Positions 35,473 through 44,066 of a DNA stretch of 64,000 nucleotides are shown in pieces. The stretch is from Mesorhizobium sp. LHD-90 (GTDB lineage: Bacteria; Pseudomonadota; Alphaproteobacteria; Rhizobiales; Rhizobiaceae): the NCBI RefSeq assembly GCF_030929505.1, contig NZ_JAVFVV010000001.1, positions 62,001 to 126,000 on the forward strand. Reading direction: 5' to 3'. The position numbers were made by a program, and so were the translations under genes. Under the pieces are notes generated by a model. It saw only the letters and a list, made by a program, of their open reading frames with translations. It was not told the DNA's origin and made no database searches. How positions within the stretch are numbered: the first letter of the stretch is position 1; every line of letters begins with the position of its first letter.

Positions 35473-36093
35473 TCAGTTAGCCCGCGGCGTCACGCGCTGG
35501 AACCAGTCCGTCATGCGGGTGTACCAGCCATTGCCGTGCATCCGGGCAATCAGGTCGAGCTTGCGTGTATCAATGTAGCACCTGCCTGCGTCGAGCACCG
35601 CGCCGTCGTCGACATGCGCGCCCACCACCCGTCCCAGCACCAGCGACTGGCCATCGCCGATATCGATGCTTTGAAACAGCCTGCATTCCAGCGAAACCGG
35701 GCTCTGCCTGATGCGTGGCACCGCGATCCTGGCGGATGGCATCGTTTCCAGACCTGCAAATTCGAGTTCGCTCCGGCCGGCAGGCAGGTTGACCGCGGTC
35801 ATCACCATCGCGTCGGCATTGACGTATGCGACCAGGCTGACGACGAATTCCCCGCTGCGACGGATATTGACGCCGGTATCTTTCCGATCGCCCTGGAACC
35901 GCTCACCGCTGCCGACGCCGATGGATACGAGCGGCGGATCCTCGCTGACGATGTTGAAGAACGAGAACGGGCCGACATTGACCGAGCCGTCCGCATTGAG
36001 GGTGCTGACCCAGGCGATGGGGCGTGGCACGATCGTGGACGTCATCAGCTTGTGGCAATTGTGTCGCGACAGTTCGCCGAAGTCGAAGAACAT
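35473..36093 (-). CDS. Flavin reductase family protein (FMN-binding split barrel)
   Basis: A 206-aa protein of the flavin reductase-like/DIM6-NTAB family. Key segments are MTSTIVPRPIAWVSTLNADG and NVGPFSFFNIVSEDPPL (flavin contacts), then FVVSLVAYVNADAMVMTA. Relatives either reduce FMN for a partner monooxygenase or bind flavin themselves. No partner oxygenase is next to it. The ATG at 36093 lies 4 bases after the D-2-hydroxyacid dehydrogenase stop, so it is the last gene of the operon starting at 41918. A second family member is at 56269. Confidence 0.88.
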   Translation of the reverse strand: MFFDFGELSRHNCHKLMTSTIVPRPIAWVSTLNADGSVNVGPFSFFNIVSEDPPLVSIGVGSGERFQGDRKDTGVNIRRSGEFVVSLVAYVNADAMVMTAVNLPAGRSELEFAGLETMPSARIAVPRIRQSPVSLECRLFQSIDIGDGQSLVLGRVVGAHVDDGAVLDAGRCYIDTRKLDLIARMHGNGWYTRMTDWFQRVTPRAN

Positions 36094-36097
36094 TGCG

Positions 36098-37069
36098 CTA
36101 GTAGCCGCGCGCGAAGTCGGCGGTGTCGACCAGCGGCTCGCCGTTGGCATAGCGCCGCAGGTTGTCGAGCAGCTTGGTGGTCACCCGGTCGAAGTGATCT
36201 GGCGAATACCAGGCAGCGTGCGGCGTCACGGTTGCCTTGGGGTGATGGGCGAGGGGATGCGCAAGCGGCAGCGGCTCGGGGTCGGTGACGTCGAGCGTTG
36301 CGTGGCGCAATCGACCGGTGTCGAGTGCACGCAGCAGCGCATCGTGGTCGACTAGCGCGCCGCGCGCGACGTTGATGAGATGCGCGGTCGGGTTGACCAG
36401 CGAGAGGAAACGATCGTCGACCATCCTGTGCGTGTCGGCCGTCGCCGGAGCGCAAAGGACGATCTGATCCGCGCAGGCGGCCAGTTGCTCGATGCTGTCG
36501 ACGAAGCGCGCGGAGCCGTCGGGCGCACTGCGGCGCACCGCGATCACCTCCATGCCGAAGGCTTCGGCACGGCGCGCGATTGCCTGCCCGATGGCGCCAT
36601 AGCCGACGAGGCCGAGCGTCTGGCTCTTGATCGAGCGCATGCTGTCTTTCGGCCATTTCGTCTCGTCGAAGGGTTTGTCGCCCGCTCGCAGTAGCGCGGC
36701 GAGCAGGTCGAGTTTCTTGCAGTCGCCGAGGATCGCCGCCATCACATAATCGGCGATCGGCTCGGCCGTGATGCCGCGGGCGCTCGCCACGTGCGGCACG
36801 CTCCGCGCCCATTCGGGCAGCGTGTCGACGCCGGCCGACGCGAACTGGATGTACCTGATGTTGAAGGGCCAGCCCTCGGGCGCCTTCTTCGGCGCCCGGG
36901 CCCAACTGCTCAGAAAGCAGACAATCGCGTCGGCATCGGCGGGCGGCTGCCACACCGGCACGCCGGGTGCGTTCTCGCGCAGTTGCGGCGCGGATTCGTG
37001 CGCTTCGAACCGCGCACGCTGCGATGGATCATAGGCATAGAGCAGGATCGGATTGTGCTTGGTCGCCAT
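36098..37069 (-). CDS. D-2-hydroxyacid dehydrogenase
   Basis: A 323-aa NAD(P)-dependent oxidoreductase of the D-isomer-specific family. The Rossmann motif is GLVGYGAIGQAIARRAEAFG. The active-site Arg lies in NVARGALVDHDAL, the Glu in DVTDPEPLPLAHP and the His in VTPHAAWYS. The strand after the glycine motif ends VIAVRRS, with Arg where NAD-specific forms have Asp, which suggests NADP(H) use. It probably reduces or oxidises a 2-oxo/2-hydroxy acid released from the class II aldolase encoded just upstream (62 bases away). Confidence 0.92.
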   Translation of the reverse strand: MATKHNPILLYAYDPSQRARFEAHESAPQLRENAPGVPVWQPPADADAIVCFLSSWARAPKKAPEGWPFNIRYIQFASAGVDTLPEWARSVPHVASARGITAEPIADYVMAAILGDCKKLDLLAALLRAGDKPFDETKWPKDSMRSIKSQTLGLVGYGAIGQAIARRAEAFGMEVIAVRRSAPDGSARFVDSIEQLAACADQIVLCAPATADTHRMVDDRFLSLVNPTAHLINVARGALVDHDALLRALDTGRLRHATLDVTDPEPLPLAHPLAHHPKATVTPHAAWYSPDHFDRVTTKLLDNLRRYANGEPLVDTADFARGY

Positions 37070-37131
37070 CGCGGTGTTCGCCGGGTCTGTCGTGGTGGGA
37101 TGCCGGGCCTCAAGGGGCCCGGCAGGTCTGA

Positions 37132-37908
37132 TCAGGTGCGATACGGGATCGCGCCGCTATCGATCATGCGCAGGCAGGCTTCCCAGGCCAGTTCCTGGTG
37201 CTGGGAATAGCCTTGCGGATTGGCCTGCTTCTGCGTCGTCTGGCGCACTTCCTCCGGCGGAAAGACCAACTCGCGATTGCCGGCCAGCGCCGCGACCTGG
37301 GCTTGGCAGGCACGCTCCAGAAAGTAGATCCAGTTCCACGTCTGCGACGCCGTCGGGCCGCCAACCAGAAGGCCGTGGTTGCGCAGGATCATCGCGTTGT
37401 GCGGACCGAGGTCGGCGATCAGGCGATCGCGCTCGTCGAGATTGAGCGCGATGCCCTCGTATCCATGGTAGGCGATGCGGCCGTAGAACTTGAGCGCCAA
37501 CTGCGTGATCGGCAGCAGGCCGTCCTTCTGGCACGAAACCGCCATGCCGGCGGCCGTGTGTGTGTGGAGGACGAACTTGAGGTCTGAACGCGCCATGTGC
37601 ACTGCCGAATGAATGGTGAAGCCCGCCGGATTGACGATCTTCTTTTCCTTGTTCGGCTGATCGACGATGTTGCCGTTCATGTCGATCTTAACCAGGTCGG
37701 ACGCGCGCATCTCGCTGAAGAGCAGCCCGTACTGGTTGATCAGGAAGTGGTGCTCGGGACCGGGGACCCGGGCACTGATGTGGGTGTAGATCAGGTCCGT
37801 CATGCGGAACTCGGCGACGAGACGGTAGAGCGCCGCGAGGTCGCAGCGGATTTGCCATTCCTCATCCGAGATTCCCTCGATGGGCGAGGGGTTGGCGACT
37901 GAAGTCAT
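37132..37908 (-). CDS. Class II aldolase/adducin family protein
   Basis: A 258-aa zinc-dependent aldolase-type protein. The zinc histidines are in VLHTHTAAGMA (HxH) and in the later NHGLLVGGPTA segment. Other family landmarks are YTHISARVPGPEHHFLIN, LVKIDMNGNIV and GFTIHSAVH. Members cleave or decarboxylate phosphorylated sugars or hydroxy acids; this larger type without sugar-phosphate features is often in acid catabolism. I prefer the ATG at 37908 with GGAG 8 bases upstream over the GTG at 37920. It is in an operon between the binding-protein gene and the hydroxyacid dehydrogenase. Confidence 0.9.
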   Translation of the reverse strand: MTSVANPSPIEGISDEEWQIRCDLAALYRLVAEFRMTDLIYTHISARVPGPEHHFLINQYGLLFSEMRASDLVKIDMNGNIVDQPNKEKKIVNPAGFTIHSAVHMARSDLKFVLHTHTAAGMAVSCQKDGLLPITQLALKFYGRIAYHGYEGIALNLDERDRLIADLGPHNAMILRNHGLLVGGPTASQTWNWIYFLERACQAQVAALAGNRELVFPPEEVRQTTQKQANPQGYSQHQELAWEACLRMIDSGAIPYRT

Positions 37909-37935
37909 GATGGTCTCCACTTGTGTTCCGAAGGT

Positions 37936-39027
37936 TCAGCGCTTGGAGTACCACTCGAGCCAGCGGCGGTTGACCTCTTCGAGATTGGCGGTCCACCAGT
38001 CGGCGTCGATCCGCGCCTGGATCGCAAGGTTCTCCGGCGACGTCGGGATGTTGGCCTTCGTCTCGGCTGACATAAGGTCGTAAGACTTCTTGTTCGGCAT
38101 GCCGTAGGGGTAAACCTTGACGAACTCGGCCTCGTTCTCCGCCTGCGCCATCCAGGCGATGAGCTTCATGGCGTTCTCGGCATTCGGAGCGTTCTTCGGA
38201 ACGATCCAGTAGCTCTGCTGCCACAGTCCGTTGTTCATTGTGTAGTCGACCGGCAGGCCCTTGCCCTTGGCGATGGTGGAGCGGCCGAGGCTGCCCATCA
38301 TCATGTCGACTTCGGAGTTCTGCAGGAGCACGTCGAACTGGCCGGTGTTTTCCACCCAGACGCTGACGTGCGGCTTGATCTCGTCAAGCTTCTTGAAGGC
38401 GCGGTCTATGTCGAGGGGATAGAGCTTGTCGTGCGGCACGCCATCGGCCATCAGCGCCACTTCGAGCAGCGGGCGCGGATTCGCGTAGACGGCTCGGCGC
38501 CCCGGGAATTTCTCGATGTTCCAGAAGTCGGCCCAGTTGGCGGGCGCCGCCCCTTCCTTATACTTGTCGGTGTTCCAGGTCAGCACCCAGCCAAAGGCGA
38601 CCGAGGGAAATCCATACTCGTTGAGCGTCTCGGTCAGCAGGTCGTCGGCCGGCGCGATCTTGTGGACCAGGTCGTAGTCGACCTTCCGGATCAGGTCGTC
38701 CTTGGCCGACAGCATCATCATCTGACCTTCCGCGTCGAGAAGGTCCCATTCGACATTGCCGCTCTGTTCCATGAGCTTCAGCTTCGCGGCGTCCGGCGTG
38801 CCAGTGGTGATCACCTCGATCCCGGTCGCTTCGGTGAAGGGTTTGAAGAAGACCTTGGACTGCGTGTCGACATAGGACCCGCCCCAGGTCGAGACGACGA
38901 CCTTGCCCGAGCCCTTAAGCGTTTCCGCGGCGGTTTCGTTCGCGCCGGCCGGTGCGCCGAACGCAAGCGCCGCGCCGGTGAATGCCGCAGCGGCAAGCAG
39001 GCCGCGACGGTTGAGTACTTGCTTCAT
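37936..39027 (-). CDS. ABC transporter substrate-binding protein, PotD/extracellular family 1 type
   Basis: A 363-aa periplasmic protein. The signal (MKQVLNRRGLLAAAAFTGAA) has twin arginines and cleavage near GANE. The mature part has VVVSTWGGSYVDTQSKVFFK, WDLLDAEGQMMML, GWVLTWNTDKY and YPYGMPNKKSYDL, all typical of spermidine/putrescine-like binding proteins that also serve other small cations or acids. GGGAGAA lies before the ATG at 39027. It follows the two permease genes with 24 bases between, giving a complete importer. The substrate is unknown; the downstream aldolase and dehydrogenase suggest a hydroxy acid or related compound. Confidence 0.92.
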   Translation of the reverse strand: MKQVLNRRGLLAAAAFTGAALAFGAPAGANETAAETLKGSGKVVVSTWGGSYVDTQSKVFFKPFTEATGIEVITTGTPDAAKLKLMEQSGNVEWDLLDAEGQMMMLSAKDDLIRKVDYDLVHKIAPADDLLTETLNEYGFPSVAFGWVLTWNTDKYKEGAAPANWADFWNIEKFPGRRAVYANPRPLLEVALMADGVPHDKLYPLDIDRAFKKLDEIKPHVSVWVENTGQFDVLLQNSEVDMMMGSLGRSTIAKGKGLPVDYTMNNGLWQQSYWIVPKNAPNAENAMKLIAWMAQAENEAEFVKVYPYGMPNKKSYDLMSAETKANIPTSPENLAIQARIDADWWTANLEEVNRRWLEWYSKR

Positions 39028-39051
39028 GAATTTTCTCCCAGTCATGGTGGC

Positions 39052-41022
39052 TTAGTCTTGAACCATCAGGTGCCCAAGTTCGGTGTTCCAGCCGAAGGGC
39101 AGCTTGGTGCCCTCCGCCGGAGCTTCATTCGTGGTGTTGATGTGCCGCACCGCCGTGATCGGTCCGAGCGGAGTCTGCAGCGCAATGCGCAGGATGCTGC
39201 CCTGGAAGCGGGTCTCCACGACGGAGCCTTCAAGCAAGGGGGAGTCTGCCTTCTGACCGTCGAACACGATCATTTCCGGTCGCACGCAAAGGACGGCAGC
39301 GCCCCGGGCACGTCCGGCGACCGGCAGCCGCACGCCGCCCTGGCTGGTGAAGACGCCAGCCTCGGCATGGCCGCGGATGAGGTTGGCCTCGCCGAAGAAT
39401 CCGGCAACGAATGGGTTGGCGGGGCGCAGATAGAGATTCTTCGGCGTGTCGACCTGCTGCAGCCGGCCGTGGTCCATCACCGCGACGCGGTCGGAGAGGT
39501 TGAGCGCTTCCTCCTGGTCATGCGTCACATAGATGACGGTCTGGCCGAGCGAGCGCTGCAGGCTGCGAATCTCGTGCTGCATGTCGGCGCGCAGGTTGCG
39601 GTCGAGCGCGGCCAGCGGCTCGTCCATGAGCAAGGCGCGCGGTTCGAACACGATCGCGCGCGCCAGCGCGACCCGCTGTTGCTGGCCGCCGGAAAGCTGC
39701 GAGATGCGCCGGTCGGCGTATTGGCTCATGTGGACGCGCTGCAACGCCCAATTCACGCGTCGCGCGATCTCGTCCTTGGCCAGCCCGCGGACCTGCAACG
39801 GGAAGGCCACGTTGCTCTTTACGTCGAGGTGAGGGAACAGCGCGTAGTTCTGGAATACCACGCCAATGTTGCGCTTGTGCGGGGGGATCTGCGAGATGTC
39901 CTGTTCGCCCAAAAGCAGCTTGCCCGACGACGGCGAAACGAAGCCCGCGATCAGCATCAGGACGGTGGTCTTTCCCGAGCCGCTCGGGCCCAGGATGCTC
40001 AGGAACTCACCGGGCGCGACGTCCAGGTTGAGGCCGTCGACCGCGTAGAAGTCGTTGTATCGCTTCGCCAGATGCTCGAAGCGGACGCCGACACCGGCAG
40101 TCCCCACAGGCTTTCCTGACGCCGGCCGGCCGGCCGCGTGGGGTGCTGCGGCGCTCGGCCTGGATTGTAGGACGGTTGCGCTCGACATGAATTCGTCTGC
40201 CTTGTCGGGGGCGGCGACGTTGCGCGTCTTGGCGCGCCGCTGCCACATGGTGAGGAACAGCATGGCCAGGACAGCGACGATTAGCTGCACCGTGGTCACC
40301 GCGGTGATGGTCTTGTCGAGGCCGCCCATCTGGATGCCTTCCCACATGCGGCGCGGCAGGGTTTCCATCTGGGGGCCTGAAAGGAATTGCGCTATTACCA
40401 CCTCGTCGAACGAGAAGATGAAGGCGAAGACGAAGCCGGCCAGGATCGCGGGCATCAGCAGGGGAAGGATGACCTTGACGATGGTCCGGTATGGGCCTGC
40501 GCCCAGCGAGGCGGCGGCCCATTCGAGCCTGTGGTCGATGCTGTAGAGGCGCGCCGAGACCGGCAGCATGACGAAAGGCAGCACCAGCACTGCATGCGCA
40601 GCGCCCAGTGGCACGAAGCCGCCCAGCAGCCGCATACGGGCGTAGAGCACATAGAAACCGACGCCGATGACCATCAGGGGCACGATGATCGGCGCGATGA
40701 AGAGCAGGCGCAGCGCCTTCGCCACCTTCGGCGAGGCGCGACTGATGCCGATCGCGGCCAGCACCCCGGTGACCGTCGCCAGCACCGAGGCGAAAGCCGC
40801 AAGCTTCAGCGACAGGACCAAGGCGTCGCGCCAGCGCGAATCGGCGAACAGCGTCTCATACCAGCGCAGCGACAATTCCCGCGGGATGATGACAAAGGAA
40901 TCGTCCTTGCCGATCGACACGGGAACCAGCACGAGCGCCGGGACGACGATGAAGAGGATTAGCAGCCAGCCATAGGCGACCAGCAGGCGGCGGCCGTTTG
41001 TGCCAAGGAGGTACTCGTTCAT
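39052..41022 (-). CDS. ABC importer permease-ATPase fusion (PotC-like plus PotA-like)
   Basis: A 656-aa single open frame. Residues 1-270 are a PotC-type permease with about six membrane segments and the EAA-like loop (WAAASLGAGPYRTIVKVILP). Residues 305 to the end are an ATPase: Walker A GPSGSGKTT, Q-loop VFQNYALFPH, signature LSGGQQQR, Walker B ALLMDEPLA and a C-terminal TOBE region (VLCVRPEMIVFDG). The join is a Pro/Ala-rich linker around Met279 (40188), whose ATG could once have been a separate start. Elsewhere these are two genes. The start overlaps the stop of the first permease gene (TGATG). Confidence 0.9.
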   Translation of the reverse strand: MNEYLLGTNGRRLLVAYGWLLILFIVVPALVLVPVSIGKDDSFVIIPRELSLRWYETLFADSRWRDALVLSLKLAAFASVLATVTGVLAAIGISRASPKVAKALRLLFIAPIIVPLMVIGVGFYVLYARMRLLGGFVPLGAAHAVLVLPFVMLPVSARLYSIDHRLEWAAASLGAGPYRTIVKVILPLLMPAILAGFVFAFIFSFDEVVIAQFLSGPQMETLPRRMWEGIQMGGLDKTITAVTTVQLIVAVLAMLFLTMWQRRAKTRNVAAPDKADEFMSSATVLQSRPSAAAPHAAGRPASGKPVGTAGVGVRFEHLAKRYNDFYAVDGLNLDVAPGEFLSILGPSGSGKTTVLMLIAGFVSPSSGKLLLGEQDISQIPPHKRNIGVVFQNYALFPHLDVKSNVAFPLQVRGLAKDEIARRVNWALQRVHMSQYADRRISQLSGGQQQRVALARAIVFEPRALLMDEPLAALDRNLRADMQHEIRSLQRSLGQTVIYVTHDQEEALNLSDRVAVMDHGRLQQVDTPKNLYLRPANPFVAGFFGEANLIRGHAEAGVFTSQGGVRLPVAGRARGAAVLCVRPEMIVFDGQKADSPLLEGSVVETRFQGSILRIALQTPLGPITAVRHINTTNEAPAEGTKLPFGWNTELGHLMVQD

Positions 41023-41918
41023 CAGCGCCCTTTTCCAAAGATGCGTTCGACGCCGGCAATCTTTTCGTAGACGACGAGGATAAGGAGGCTGACGAGCAGG
41101 AGCACAACCGAGGTCGCGGCGGCCAGGGGCAGGTCAACCAGCACCTGGACCTGGTTCTGGATCGCCATGACGATCGTGTTGACGCGCCCCCCGCCGAGAA
41201 TGGCCGGCGTGACGAAGAACCCGATAGCCATGGTGAAGACGAGGATGCTGCCCGAGACGAGGCCCGACAGCGACAGCGGAAAGTAGACGCGGCGGAACGC
41301 CGTCCATGGCGAGGCGCCGAGACTCAGTGCCGAACGCACCAGCGAGGAGTCGATCGCCCGCAGCGTCGGATAGAGCGTCATCACCATGTAGGGCAGCAGG
41401 ATGTGGATCATCCCGATATAGACGCCGGTTTCGTTGTAAACCAAAGGCAATGGCTCATCGGTTATACCGGCCTGCAGCAGCAGGTTGTTCACGACGCCGT
41501 TGCGCTGCAGGATGATGATCCAACTGTAGGTGCGCGCCAGCACGCTCAGCCAAAGCGAGATCAGCAGGCCGACAATCATGAAGCGCGACACCGCGTTTTC
41601 GATGTTGGCCAGCAGATAGGCGAGCGGATAGGCAATTACGGCGCAGGCTATGGTCACGATGAATGCGAGCTGCAGCGTGTAATACGCCAGGTTCAGATAG
41701 ACCAGTGCGGCTAATTGCTTGTAACTGTTGATGTTGGGGCCGGAAGGTCCGCCGAAGCTCAGCCAAATGAGGTATGCCAGCGGGGCCAGGAACAGCAACG
41801 TCATGATCGCCACCGGCGCGATCAGGAGGATAGCGGTCACGCGCCTTCTCTGCGTCTCCCAGTCCGCACCGTACGGCGCGCCCGCCGCTGATTGGCTGAC
41901 TGAGGTGGCGTTGCGCAT
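41022..41918 (-). CDS. ABC importer permease, PotB-like
   Basis: A 298-aa inner-membrane permease with six membrane segments (first at ILLIAPVAIMTLLFLAPLAY). The ATPase-contacting EAA-type loop is ALSLGASPWTAFRRVYFPLS. It is the first gene of a tightly packed unit: the fusion gene overlaps it by one base, followed by the binding protein, aldolase, dehydrogenase and flavin reductase. I chose the ATG at 41918 because the 101 residues further upstream in frame are not membrane-like. A T-N11-A motif lies about 90 bases upstream (42006-42020). Confidence 0.92.
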   Translation of the reverse strand: MRNATSVSQSAAGAPYGADWETQRRRVTAILLIAPVAIMTLLFLAPLAYLIWLSFGGPSGPNINSYKQLAALVYLNLAYYTLQLAFIVTIACAVIAYPLAYLLANIENAVSRFMIVGLLISLWLSVLARTYSWIIILQRNGVVNNLLLQAGITDEPLPLVYNETGVYIGMIHILLPYMVMTLYPTLRAIDSSLVRSALSLGASPWTAFRRVYFPLSLSGLVSGSILVFTMAIGFFVTPAILGGGRVNTIVMAIQNQVQVLVDLPLAAATSVVLLLVSLLILVVYEKIAGVERIFGKGR

Positions 41919-42005
41919 TCCGGAATCCAGAGGCAGGGAGGTTCTTGGTCGGCTATATCTTTTGGGCCGACGGGTTTCCTGTCCATGGACCAGATGCGCC
42001 AGGCC

Positions 42006-42020
42006 ATTCCCGACGGTTAT
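42006..42020. promoter_or_regulatory. Putative LysR-type operator (T-N11-A) before the importer operon
   Basis: ATTCC-N5-GTTAT in the gap between the amidase stop and the first permease start. It shares the right half-site with the sites at 48313 and 57783. Confidence 0.4.
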
Positions 42021-42079
42021 AGCTCTGGGTGTCTGCTGAGCGGCGGAGCGGCAGCCGGCGATGGTTTGCGCGACATGCG

Positions 42080-43360
42080 TTAGGTCTGCGCACACCAGGC
42101 GCCGGTCGACAACAGCGCCTGGTCGGACCCGGAACGGCCGACCAACTGCAGGCCGAGAGGAAGATTGCCCGCGCCGGCGGCCACCGGCAGCGCCAGCGCC
42201 GGCGCACCAAGCAATGTCCACAACACGCAGGGCCCGGGATTGCCGGTGCCCTCCTCGAGGAGGGGCGCTTCGCCGAGTGCAGGCAAGGTGAGCACCGCAT
42301 CATATCCGTCGATCTGCTTGGCGAATTCCGGTAGGAGTTCGGAGCGCGCTGCAAACGCTTGCTGCCGGGCCGCGTTGGACGTGGCCTGCCCGCGCGCAAC
42401 CAGTTCTTTCATGTGCCGGCTGATCTGACCGGGCCGCGACACCACTAGAGAAGCGTAGTTCTCGGCCGCCTCCTGGCACAGGATCGTTTCGGCGATGGCA
42501 AGACCGTCGTTGAATGCACCCGGAAGTTCGGCCTGCTCCACCGTGGCGCCGCGGTCCACGAATCCGGCGGCGGCCTGTTCCAGCAGGGCCTGCTGGGTGG
42601 CGCTAGCCTGATTCCACCAGGGTCCACGCAGCAGGAGCAGTCGCGGCGGCTTACCTGTTGCGGGCTCGTTCGCCGGCGCAGCCGTCAGGAGACGGAACAC
42701 GTAGGTGATATCCTGCACAGACCTCGCGAACAGGCCGGCATGGTCAAGCGCCGGGCTGAGCGGCCGCACGCCTGCCAGCGATAGCAGGCCGTAGCTCGGC
42801 TTGAAGCCGACCACGCCGCAGAAAGCTGCGGGGCGTATGACCGAGCCGAAAGTCTGCGTCCCGATCGCCAGCGGCACAAGCCCGGCCGCCACCGCGGCGG
42901 CCGTTCCGCTCGACGATCCTCCCGGCGTGTGCGCGGTGTTCCATGGATTTACGGTCGGCCCGGCCTGTCGCCAGGCGAATTCGGTCGTCACTGTCTTACC
43001 CGCGACATGGCCGCCGAGTTCCCTGAGGCTTGCCACGAGCGCCGCATCGGCGGCCGGCACGTGGTCGTGATAGATCGGCGAGCCGTAGCTCGTCGTCATT
43101 CCGGCGGTGTCGTAGAGATCCTTCACGCCGATGGCGATGCCGGCAAGCGGCCGGCGCGGATCGGAAGCAACGGCCTCCGCTTCGTTGACCGTGGTGAAGG
43201 CGCCGAGCGTCCCGTTGATGGAGTGAATACGCGCCCGGCAGGCAGCTATCGCCTGGGAGACGGTGGTCTCGCCGTGCTCGACGGCTCGGCGCGTCTCGAT
43301 GACGGTGGGAGCCGGACGCTGGATCAGCGGCGTGTCGACAAGGGCGGTCGGAAGTTGCAT
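42080..43360 (-). CDS. Amidase (amidase signature family)
   Basis: A 426-aa amidohydrolase of the Ser-cisSer-Lys class. Lys80 is in AGIAIGVKDLYDTAG, the Gly/Ser loop is PGGSSSGTAAAVAAG (residues 146-160) and the nucleophile is Ser173 in QTFGSVIRPAAF. In most relatives that position reads DxGGSIRxPA, so here Phe replaces the first Gly. It probably hydrolyses an amide produced by, or taken up for, the surrounding pathway, releasing ammonia; the substrate cannot be read from the sequence. There is no signal peptide. Upstream is a possible operator shared with the divergent coxG-like gene. Confidence 0.9.
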   Translation of the reverse strand: MQLPTALVDTPLIQRPAPTVIETRRAVEHGETTVSQAIAACRARIHSINGTLGAFTTVNEAEAVASDPRRPLAGIAIGVKDLYDTAGMTTSYGSPIYHDHVPAADAALVASLRELGGHVAGKTVTTEFAWRQAGPTVNPWNTAHTPGGSSSGTAAAVAAGLVPLAIGTQTFGSVIRPAAFCGVVGFKPSYGLLSLAGVRPLSPALDHAGLFARSVQDITYVFRLLTAAPANEPATGKPPRLLLLRGPWWNQASATQQALLEQAAAGFVDRGATVEQAELPGAFNDGLAIAETILCQEAAENYASLVVSRPGQISRHMKELVARGQATSNAARQQAFAARSELLPEFAKQIDGYDAVLTLPALGEAPLLEEGTGNPGPCVLWTLLGAPALALPVAAGAGNLPLGLQLVGRSGSDQALLSTGAWCAQT

Positions 43361-43443
43361 CAGCTCGGCTCCAGCGGGTGTTCCATTCGTCGCCGACTCT
43401 AGGCCGTTCCAGACGCGAGATAAGGGGGCAAGCGGACACGGGC

Positions 43444-43458
43444 ATAACCAACGTCGAT
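43444..43458. promoter_or_regulatory. Putative LysR-type operator between amidase and coxG-like gene
   Basis: ATAAC-N5-TCGAT, a T-N11-A motif in the 178-base divergent gap. The left arm is the reverse complement of the GTTAT half-site seen elsewhere in the island. Confidence 0.38.
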
Positions 43459-43538
43459 AGATGCCCTGCTTTGTGAGATGGTGTCGGGCATGGGCTGCGT
43501 GTCACGCGGGCATGGTCACCTTGAGCCGGAGCAGACCC

Positions 43539-44006
43539 ATGGCATTCATGATGCAGAACGAAGTCCTCCTCGACGCTTCGCCGGAGGAAGTGTGGATGGC
43601 AATCAACGACGCCGAGCTTCTGAAGCTCAGCATTCCCGGCTGCGAGAGCCTGGAGCGGGGAGAGGACGGCGCATTCAACGCCACCGTGAAGCTGAAGATC
43701 GGTCCCATTTCGGCGCGCTTCAAGGGCGTTGTCCGGTTCGTGGACGTCGATGCGCCCGCGAGCTGCAGGATCGTCGGCGAAGGACAGGGCGGTATCGCCG
43801 GCTTCGCAAAGGGCGGAGCACGTATTCGGCTGACGCCGGCAGGCGGGGCGACGCGCCTGTCCTACGAGGTCGAGGCCGAGATCGGCGGCAAGATCGCGCA
43901 ACTCGGGTCGCGGCTGATCGACGGCGTCGCCAAGAAGCTGTCCGAGCAGTTTTTCCAGAATTTCTCGAAGACGTTCAGCGCATCCAGTGGGCGCAGCGCG
44001 GCCTGA
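43539..44006 (+). CDS. coxG: CoxG-like SRPBCC protein (CO dehydrogenase subunit G family)
   Basis: A 155-aa helix-grip protein beginning MAFMMQNEVLLDASPEEVWM, with IPGCESLERGEDG, FNATVKLKIGPISARFKGVV and LSYEVEAEIGGKIAQLGSRL, the classic CoxG pattern. In Oligotropha CoxG helps anchor CO dehydrogenase to the membrane; homologues accompany many molybdenum hydroxylases. The only such hydroxylase gene here starts at 61699, 18 kb away in the same island, which is its likely partner. The ATG at 43539 is preceded by GGAG-like sequence. It converges on the malonyl-CoA synthetase gene. Confidence 0.88.
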   Translation: MAFMMQNEVLLDASPEEVWMAINDAELLKLSIPGCESLERGEDGAFNATVKLKIGPISARFKGVVRFVDVDAPASCRIVGEGQGGIAGFAKGGARIRLTPAGGATRLSYEVEAEIGGKIAQLGSRLIDGVAKKLSEQFFQNFSKTFSASSGRSAA

Positions 44007-44066
44007 GGCTTCTCAGGAGATGCGAGCGGCGTCGGCGGGACGGACCGCCGATGCCGCCGTGGCGGC

